A stretch of DNA of 23,162 bases from Botryllus schlosseri. Its lineage: Eukaryota > Chordata > Ascidiacea > Stolidobranchia > Styelidae. The stretch is from the NCBI GenBank assembly GCA_000444245.1, contig ATSW01000659.1:1-23162 (forward strand), in the 5' to 3' direction. The notes beneath the pieces were generated by a model. That model saw only the letters and a program-made list of their open reading frames with translations, was not told the origin of the DNA and made no database searches. This document shows, piece by piece, positions 12,762 through 22,300 of the stretch. Each line of letters opens with the position of its first letter. The stretch's first letter is position 1. The translations under genes were made by a program, and so were the position numbers.

Positions 12762-13031
12762 GTGGCGAGATAGCGCAGTGGTATAATCCGCGGCTGCAAC
12801 ACCAATGGGTGCGGGTTCGAGTCCGACCGAGGTCGACTTCCGAATTCCGATACCTAAGTGTTGGAGGTTTACCTAGGCTCCTCCTCGCCACATCATCCGC
12901 TTCAGCGGTGTCTTACAAAAGCCTAGAGGTGGGCCGTGCTATAAGTCGGCAGTTACGGAATATAAGAAGAATATCGGCCTGGTGTAAATGACCATAGTAG
13001 TCGACAAACACCATGAATACCACAAAACCAA
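12762..13031 (+). mobile_element. tRNA-headed SINE, family 1, complete
   Basis: The A box lies near 12771 (TAGCGCAGTGGTATAATCC) and the B box GGTTCGAGTCC is perfect at 12814-12824. The body matches the other family 1 copies, and the tail is ACCACAAAACCAAA. A perfect 13-bp target duplication, AACCCTGCCTAGA, flanks it at 12749-12761 and 13032-13044, showing LINE-type retrotransposition. The duplicated target includes the terminus of the neighbouring hAT MITE. Confidence 0.9.
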
Positions 13032-13044
13032 AACCCTGCCTAGA

Positions 13045-13222
13045 AAACACAAAAGGTTCTGCCATATGTGTCACTACATATCAGTGGTATATCATTATTA
13101 TTGTGTTACACATGAATGCACAGGGTAACTAAGCAACCCCGCACAACTCACCGCGCAGACGACAGCTCCCGAGTCGCAAATCTGCGAAATTTTTGTAGTA
13201 CGAGTGGTCTGTATCTAAAAAG
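13045..13222 (+). promoter_or_regulatory. EFHB upstream region and 5' UTR
   Basis: This is the only stretch between EFHB and the SINE that is not repeat-derived. It has a GC-rich patch (GCACAACTCACCGCGCAGACG) and a TTTTTGTAG at about 13189-13197 that could be a splice or trans-splice acceptor 25 nt before the ATG. No TATA box is evident. Divergent transcription with the ZNF593-like gene is an inference. Confidence 0.3.
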
Positions 13223-13336
13223 ATGCAGAGAAATAAAGATAAGATCCGGGATACCACACCAAGCATTCCATATGCCGGAAAGGTTTTCGATCTAGGTGGA
13301 TCTGCGAGTGAATGTATTCATCCATCAGGGCCGGAG
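13223..13336 (+). CDS. EFHB: EFHB exon 1
   Basis: Encodes MQRNKDKIRDTTPSIPYAGK to IHPSGPE (38 codons), with A at -3 of the ATG. The donor is GTTGGT at 13337, non-optimal but the one that keeps phase with exon 2; the next GT would break it. The TTPSIP.AGKV...ASECIH block resembles invertebrate EFHB N-termini. Translation past the donor to 13429 is intron read-through. Confidence 0.75.
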
Positions 13337-16300
13337 GTTGGTGCTTTACTTGCGAGCGGTGGCGAATGCCGATTAGGATGGTGTTGTTTCGCGCCTGCGA
13401 GGTCATTCTTACGGCTTGGGTTTGTCTAGGGTCCTCATCGTCACCTTATTCGCATAAGTAGTGTGTTACAAAAGCCTAGAACAAAAGTGGGCCACGCTAT
13501 AGTGTATTGGTAAGTCGGCAGCCGAGGAATCCGTTATGATTCTATGCCGTGCCGTGGTACAAGTGCTATATATGCTTGGGAATGCTGAAATTTTTAAATG
13601 ATTCATTTGATTTCTTCTGTCGGCTTCTTGCGGGTGACCTAGGTGTTTTTGTGCTCAACTTTGCATTGATTCATTGAAACTGCATAAATATGTTGCCATT
13701 TTGAGATAGGCTATATAAGAGGTTTACATGATTGAATATTGATATTTGGTTATTGTTTTCAAATCTCTTTTAGCCGGAGGTTCCCGAAATTGTCAATAAA
13801 TTTACCAACACCGATGCTGGAAGACCCAGCTGTGGGCTGGCCCGAGTTCACCATGGAAAAGCCAACGATGCTGACGAAGCCTCGAAATATTACCATGGAG
13901 TTACCACTGCTGGCTCATTGAAGGTAATACTTCTTTTGTATTCCAATTCCAGTTTCATTGATTTGTAAATAATGCGTGGTGGGTGTCTGATTTCGAAGAC
14001 TACTCCAAGTTGTTTCGACACCTTCCTATCTTTTCATTGTATCGCAATCTTGTGGTGTATTGAAATCATAAAAATTGTAGCAATAAATTGAATTGAAATT
14101 GAATTGAACATACATTGGAATAGTACGATTCCAATATTATTACTAACTTTCTTATATTTCATTAACAGCAAATGCCCAAACTATAGATTCTCAGTCTTGC
14201 ATTTGTACCGATTCATTAAAATAGTGTGAAGGCAGATTCCCATCCTGAAGATCTCACAAAAGAAAAAATATAGTGTTGAGACATTTATTCAGACAATGAT
14301 AACGAAAGTGCCAGCCCACCAACTCTATTTTAGATCTACTGACAGTGATGAAGACTGTATAAGTGTACAGATTTTTGCCTTAAAACTGAACGATCTTGCC
14401 TGCTTGCATATCTTACACTCATCAAAATTGCTCAAAACTCACAGTGTTTTTCGAGATTGACTTGAAGTCCTAGAACAGTGCTTTGTGCGTCCCTAACAAA
14501 CCCCTGCACACAGTTAGAGAAATGGAGACAATTTAATAAATGTGATATCTTATTTGCTTGAAATTCTGGAGATTGTAAAAGTCAGACAACATATCAATTC
14601 ACAATTCCTTTCCATTGCAGGCTTCTGATCTCGTGAGTCCCGTACCTAAAACGCGCTTTCAATCGCGTATGGATGATAAGAAAGAATCTCTCTATGAGAG
14701 CTATATCAATAAACCCCTCGGTAAATCAAGGGACAACACACCATTTATGGCTGCGGACATTGATCGATTGACTACTACGTTTGGAGTCAGAACATTAAAA
14801 GGTAGGAAAACTCCTCGTAACACCGGCTATTTCTTTTGTATCTGCAGCAAATTTTTAATTGCCACAAAATGCGAATATTAGCCTATATTTTAAGGAATCC
14901 ATTTCTGGACTGTGAATCATATGTATCTGCTGTTATTCATTGCAATCAGACAGCTAAAAATTAGAATTATTCTGATGTTTGCTGACGATTACCCATCCAA
15001 CGTGTCTAACATAAAAACTTGATTTTACTTTATAGAATAAAACATATTATGTTGCATCAGATGAAGTTGCCGGTGAGGTTGTAAATCCGCCGAAGAGTCG
15101 CGCTACCGTGGATGAAGAATCTAAAATTGCACACGAGTTGTACACCATCAGTCACAATGATTACAATGTGGGCGAAACATACGACAGGAGGTAAAGCAAC
15201 CTAAATTATCTTGTGTTGTCTTATGAATCTATAGTTTTTTTGAAATATGTGTTTTCAATCGCCTGATTCTGTCAAACCACTATATTTTCCATCATTCATA
15301 ATATGTTGGTTGCAAGTTTAATATTTTGATGTAAACTGCTGCGAATGCTGTTTGATTGTTGACGGTCAATATTCAACACGTTTTAATGGGATCCTGAATG
15401 TACCATTATCCATTGTACCTTTGTTTGAGATATCATTTATTATTCTCTTTTTGAGAGTGGGATATTTTGTAAACAATGGTAACACTGCTGCGTTTAAGGT
15501 GTAAAAGTGGGTCGTAGGGTATCTTGCGCAGAGGTGGTCAGTAACAAAGTACTTTTTGTCTACTTGCACTACTTTGTCACGTGGTTACGTTTTAAGACTA
15601 TTTTCACTTCTACTTCAGTTTGTCTTGGACAAATTATTTACTTTTTTTGGGACTTTGTAAAGTTGACAATAGTTTTGGCGTATGTTTGCATCTCCTTTAT
15701 GAGTGAAATTTTCACTTCAACTGGGCAGTAGAATCCTGTATTACGGCTAATGGATATTGTTTTGAAAATTGCATATGTTAGTAGTGTTATTTGCCATTTT
15801 GTGTTAGCCGCGAACATGCACCTTTCACCCTGCAATTCCAAGAATATCCACATCTGTTTAACTGCTAAACGTTGTGGCCTCTCTACCCAATCTACCTTTT
15901 GAAATTAATTACTCGAGTATTTTTAGACCTATTTGTGCTTGAAGTAGTTATGTATATCGCTTATAATTGAGTAGAAATTTACAGCATTACTTGAGCTTCT
16001 ACTTGGTCACCGACACTAGCTACTTTGACCACCTCTGATCTTGCACCATCCTGAAGTGATCATATGGTAGTAAAATATTACTGATACTGTTGAGCTATGT
16101 CTACTGCTGTGTGGGTCTCCATATTCATCTTACTATTGCGAATGCAAGTCTTCTGAAATAGACATTTACGCGCAGGTACGACTGGTCGCGAATCGCACGA
16201 GAGTCGACATTCGGAGTTGAAACGCCTCATTTCAATGATGGACGTCTCACAAAGTCATCACTGAATTGGTTGCACGACAAGCAAGCGTATGATATATAAC

Positions 16301-19300
16301 TTATATTCAACAACGGTTTGGTTATGATCACCACTGGTATAGGCATAGGCATATTGTAGGTGTACTATCGGGTAAGGTTTTGAAGAAAAAACACATTTCA
16401 TTGATATGTTCATTTTGACAATGAATTTCTACCTATTCATTTGGAATTGCTTGGGAATCAATTATATCTTCTTAAAATCATTCTCATTATAAAAAAATTA
16501 TATTCTTCATTATTTTTGACTTCATTTGTCATATGTAAAAATCTGTATCAAACCTTGGAAAATATCAGTCAGTAGTTAACGATTGATTTCCTCATAAACA
16601 ATTATCACACGCTATGCTTGAGATCTGGTGATGCCAGATCGGAAAGGGCATGGAATTGAGGTTGCCCTATTTCATATTTGAATTTTGACTGCTAGCCGAC
16701 CTGTTTCATTATTACTGGAAAACTCATTCACAAATTAAATTCTTGCCCAAATGAAGTAATATCCATTTTGGAAAGGATATTTTTCAAATTTCAGCTTCAA
16801 AATTCAAATATTGTAGGGAAAGAGGGGCAAAGATTGTCTCAAAACGCGTCGATGATTTTCGGGAAAGAAATCACCCTCAACTGGGAAAAGTCCATGATCC
16901 GTAAGCGTTGACATTATTCGGATGACCAACCCAAATATAATTGATGCTAAAATGCTATTTTTTTCAGAATTGCGGACACCCTGAAAGTGCCGAGTGATCA
17001 CACTTTCGGTATCCTCCTTCGGCCCGACGAGTACGGCGCTGGGGACCTGCTTCACGGTCGTTCTCCGGATACCTATTTGAGGGGGCGCGACAGGGAGAGG
17101 GGCGTAATGCATGCAATACGACAACATTTGAAAAAAGCTAACTATCACAATTTCGACAATCTCGCCGCTGCTTTCAAGCATTATGACACGGTTAGTTATA
17201 GTTTATTTATTACTGTTGCCCGTGTTTGCTTTTATATGAATTATGAATCAGTGTTGGGATCAAGTCACTACCTTCGAGTCACGAGTCATCTCGAGTCATT
17301 GCACATTTTGACTCGAGTCAAGTCAAGTCAATTGATTTTCGAAGGTGACTCGAGCCAAGTCAACTCACTCATTTTTTTTGCGGTGACTCGAGTCAAGTCA
17401 AGTCACAAGTCAAGTCACAAGTCAATGAAAATTGAACTTTCGAAGTATGAGTGATCATTCGAGTCATTAGATTTTGCTAGCTGTGTGGAAGACAGCAGGC
17501 CAGACAGTGGCCATTTGTCTTGAATCAAATAACCAATATAAAGTTGAATATACATGCAAAAATGCACTGTATCGCTCACCCATACGTAGAACTGCTAATA
17601 AAATATGTGAGTAACTGTATAGCTACATGCTACATTCTGTTATTATCAGCCAAAATAGAAGATCGAATACAAAGCCTCGAGAAGTCGAAACAAATTTATA
17701 TGGTAGCGTACACTAACCATCTACACATCCGTGAGTAAATAAATGCATAAACTATATTCGTTCGATTAGAATCATACAAGAGGGTTGGTAGAGGTGAGCG
17801 CTGTGTAATGTACGCACAGAGCCGTCTAATCAATGGATGCGTTGCTATTAGATTAATCTACTACTACTACGACAACGTAAGCAGTGATCATTTCATTTGC
17901 GGTCAATTTATTTGTGATGTAACAATGGAGGATCAGTGAAACGTGCAATCAGTGAAGGACTGGTTGCTCTCACAAGTGACACTGACGTTTTGCGAACAAT
18001 CCACAAGAGATACCGTGGTTTAATCGACATCGTTTACTTATTGACTTGAAATTGACTCGTAAATTTTGCTCAGAGTCACGAGTCAATCCACATTTTTGAA
18101 GCGTTGAGTCAAGTCTACTCATTTTTTTAAAGTGACTCGAGTCAAGTCATACGAAAAAGTTGACATAAGCATGACTCCAGTCAAGTCATGACTCGAGTCA
18201 TCCCAACACTGTTATGAATCCAAATTGGATTAGCTGATTAAGCAGCATATATTGGTAACACTGACGGTAGTCATTTGATATGTAATTTTTCCGAAAAACA
18301 ATCCCTTGACCTAAACCCCTGTGGTGTTTTAAAGTTTGTCCCTATCAATGAATTTTAACTTGAACAGTTGACTCTGTAGTTCACAGGTGTTGATAAAACC
18401 CCTAATGTAAGAATTCATCCACATTTTTCTTCTTAGAGCCTCCTCGCAATCTGCTATGAAGGATTTCATTTTCATTTTATCGCAACTCCTAAAAGCTCAG
18501 TTTCAAGCCTTTTAATTGAGTAGTACTGGAAAATGTATATATGTTGTGAGAATAGCGTGTTTGCCTGTTTCAAGATATATGTGTCATGGAACTGCGAGCA
18601 ATGATATATTCCTAAGGCCATTCAGTCGATTGCACCCAAAGCTTTTTCCTGCTTGCACCTGTCAGACGAAAGATGAATAATGACACTCCAAATAGGTAGA
18701 ATATTCCAAAATATTTTCAGTTACCTTGCTGCAAGGGCTATTTCGCACAGCTCTTCCGACAATCTCACTCATAAAAGTGATGCATACTAACCCAAAAATA
18801 CATTCTACAGTTTTCAAATTTCAAATTGTAAAAAGTAAGGGATTTTGTTGAAAAAACGGTTCAAGCGCAAGTGGAAGTGGGCTAAAAGCACAACGAATTG
18901 AGTAAGTGGTGCAAATTAGCAAAACTGTACTCTGAAAAGTAGAAGTACTTCATTACTGACCACCTCTGACCATGGTCCGGTAACTCAACCGTAGACCAGC
19001 CCGAATCAGGGTTGTAATGACTCGACTTGACTCGAGTTATTTTTTCAAATGCATTCAATGACTCGACTTGACTCGTGTCAATTTTTGTATTGACTCGAGT
19101 CATTGTGCGTGACTCGCACCAAGTCATATGACTCGAGACTAGTACGGTCCACTCAGATATATCATTGAAACTTTGAAGAATGGTAAAGTTGCCATATTAT
19201 TGGTATTTCGTCCCTCAGTACTGATACTTGGAAAATGGCCAAAAACTGTTATTGTATTATGAATGCGAGCCATTCGATATCACTCTAGCAGAGTTGAAGA

Positions 19301-22300
19301 AAAGGGGTTGAACCGGATTGAACTCAAAACTGAACAGTGAACATAATGACTTGGACTCGAGTCAAAACACTATGACTCGGACTCGACCCTCTATTAGCAG
19401 ACTTGGACTCGGACTTGACTCGGTGCTGAATTGAAAATGAATCGACTTGACTCGATTCAAAACTATTAAAGTGAGATTGACTTGCGACTCGGAACCTACT
19501 GACTTGGTTACACGTCAATTACATTACACGTTACAACCCTGGCACAGATCATGACCAATTGCCCAAGAGACTCGATTTCTATTTCAACAGAAAAAAGACG
19601 GCTTCATCGATGGCGAAGAATTGAGGAACGTGTGCTGGCAGTTGAACGTCCCGATTGAGGATGAAATGCTGTATCTTCTGATGTCGTATTGCGGCGGAGA
19701 GGATGGCGGCATCGATTATGTCAAATTCGCAAATTTCTTGAACTGGAAGGACAAGATGCCGATCGTTTTCTCGGCGACGCAAGTCAAATCAGCAATGGAC
19801 AATTCGTCAGGTAGCTGTTGATGCATTAGTGGCAGAATATGGTAGAGAGTGGTAATACTACTAATTACTACTAAATAAATACAGTCCATTCTCATGATTA
19901 CCGGACCACGACTGACCTATCGATCTCGCTTCCCATGACATGCCGCCCTATTTCTTGTCGCTTTCTTTTTCTGTACTATCTTCTTTACTTTCATTCAGTG
20001 TGCCTGCCTCCTCTTTACATCGCCTAGGCCAAGGTGGGTGTCTGATTCCATAGACTACTCCAAGTCGCTTCGACATCTTCCTGTCTTTTCATTGTATCGC
20101 TTTTTTCGTGGTGTATTGAACTGATGAAATTGCTAATAAACCGATGATGATGATGGTTCTCAATCGCCAATCCGCGGCAACTTTATGGCCGGTTCCCTAA
20201 ACATATTTTTCATTTTTAATCTCGATATTTGACGAAATTTGAAGGAACATTTTAGATATATTTGACAACACAATATAATCTATCATCATCATCATTGGTT
20301 TATTAGCAATTTTATAACAAACATTAAAGCCGCATATATTTCAAAAGAAACGCAACAGTCATTTATCGAGCCGGTGATTTAACATTACGCCTCGGCAGTG
20401 AACTAGATCATGTGTAATGTAGGAAAACAGTGCTAATCTAATGAGTTAACGGCGCATATGTGGCCTGGCATCATGCTAATACATACCATGCTATGTCACG
20501 TATGTGGTTGTTGAGACTGTGACATTCGGGGAAAATTATATCCAAAATGACGAAGGATCACTTGAATATGTGATCAGCTGAACTTATTCACTACTCATCC
20601 ACTTGATCATTGACACCAGCCGAATATATTCTCTCACTTGTCTGTACTTCGATCACAGTTGAAATTGTGAGCTCTCGATGTTTGTGATAAAGAGTAGTTT
20701 TCGTCATTAAGTAGCCTATTCCTCGCTATATGCTATTCAGGCTCCTTATCATAATATGTTCAGGTTCTTGATGCTATTTCCTTAGAATATGCCCTTGCAA
20801 GACTTTCGTAAGTGCAATACATGGAAGCTATCGATTCTCAGAACGGTTTTTGTTTTTCAGGCCAACCTCCTGAAACACCTACGCTGAAGAAGCAAATCGA
20901 CAAGGCCATAACCGATCACAAAACATCGTCCTCTCTGATTGGCGCAGGATCGACTGGTCCCATGAGGAATTTCCAATATCGAACATACGGCGTTCCTACG
21001 GTCAGGGCGGACCTACCGGCGCCCCATTTACGGTACATGCTCGCGTGGTCATAGTTACCATATGCAAATTATTTCGTTGTTGATGGAGGTGGTCAGTAAC
21101 GAAATACTTCCTACTTTTCAGAATAATCAAGAATAATGATGTTTTGCATCATTTCACTATTTACTCAAGTGGTTTTGTTTGTTGACTATTGTAGACAAAC
21201 CTACTTAATTTTACACTCCTAATTTTATAAGGTAAAAGTAGTTAAATGATGTGCTCGCGTCACTGTGATGAGTGAAGCTGTTATAAGAACTGCACAAAAT
21301 AGCCCCCGTATCGTGGTAAATAAATATGAATTTGAAGAGTACACATGTTTGCAGTGTCATCGGTCGTTTTGCGTTAGTCACGATGCCAATTACATCTTGC
21401 AATTTCAAAAGCAGCTACATATGATTAACTGCTAAACGCATGCGACCCTTTGACCTTTCATGTTCTTCTTCCACTTGAAGTAGTTTTGAGATGTCTTAGA
21501 AATCACTACGTTACTTCTACTTCTATTTGAGTAATACTGCTGACTACTCCGAGTCTCTGACCATCTCAGATTCATAGTAAGTGCCCAGCTCCGCGTGGAG
21601 TGATCGGTTTAGGTTGCATTCGTTTTGTCATTGGGTGGCAGAAAAGTCTTTTCATTGATATCGACCGTACTACTAACGCGTGTATTGTGGCAAGATGGCG
21701 TAGTGGTACAGGCCTAATCCACAGCCACAACACCAATGAGTGGAGGGTTTGAGTCCGACTGAGGTCGACTCCAGAATTCCTACTAAGGGTTGAAGGTTTA
21801 GCTAGGCTCCTCCTCGCCTAGCCGGGTCAGACCAAAGACTCGAAAACTGGTATCCGCCGCTATCCTGCTAGGCGCTCGGCATCCACGGATAGCATGGAGG
21901 AGAAAAAAAAAGCGGGGGTGCTGACTAGATGACCATACGGTCGTATCGCATCTCCGTCGTCAAAAGCACCTCGATGGTGCAGACGAAACCGAATCCCCCA
22001 TTCTCTCTCTCTCTTCTCTCTCGCCATATGATTCGTGTAAGCTGTGTTTTATGAAAAGCTTAGAAGTGGGCCGTGCTACAATTCGGCAGCTACGGAATGA
22101 AGAAAATTGGCCTGGTGTAAATGACCATAGTAGTCGACAAACACCATGAATACCACAAACAACAAACAGACTAACGCGTGTAATGTGCGTATTTCGTTAC
22201 ATACCAGACGTGTCAGCGACCGTACGAACTACGGAGATGAATCCGATGCGTACGGCCTCGTCAATCCGTCCATATACTCGCAACGAGGCGTTTACGAAAC

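Noticed and set aside
12762-12840. A functional tRNA gene
   Set aside because: The A and B boxes are present, but the cloverleaf is imperfect and the unit continues into a repeated body with a tail and target duplication, so it is a SINE head.
15046-15060. EFHB exon 4 starting at TTTATAG/AATAAA
   Set aside because: That acceptor puts a stop in the required phase; the next AG at 15060 restores the family sequence DEVAGEVVNPPK.
16804-17181. 125-codon minus-strand ORF
   Set aside because: It lies across EFHB exons 6 and 7, whose plus-strand translation matches the family; the minus frame is a shadow.
17276-17425. A CRISPR-like or satellite array of GACTCGAGTC units
   Set aside because: Units are short, irregular and sit symmetrically inside hAT termini with an 8-bp duplication; they are subterminal transposon repeats.
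20812-20860. Start of a separate gene at the ATG before EFHB exon 9
   Set aside because: The segment ends in a perfect splice acceptor and the following residues continue EFHB, so this ATG is intronic.
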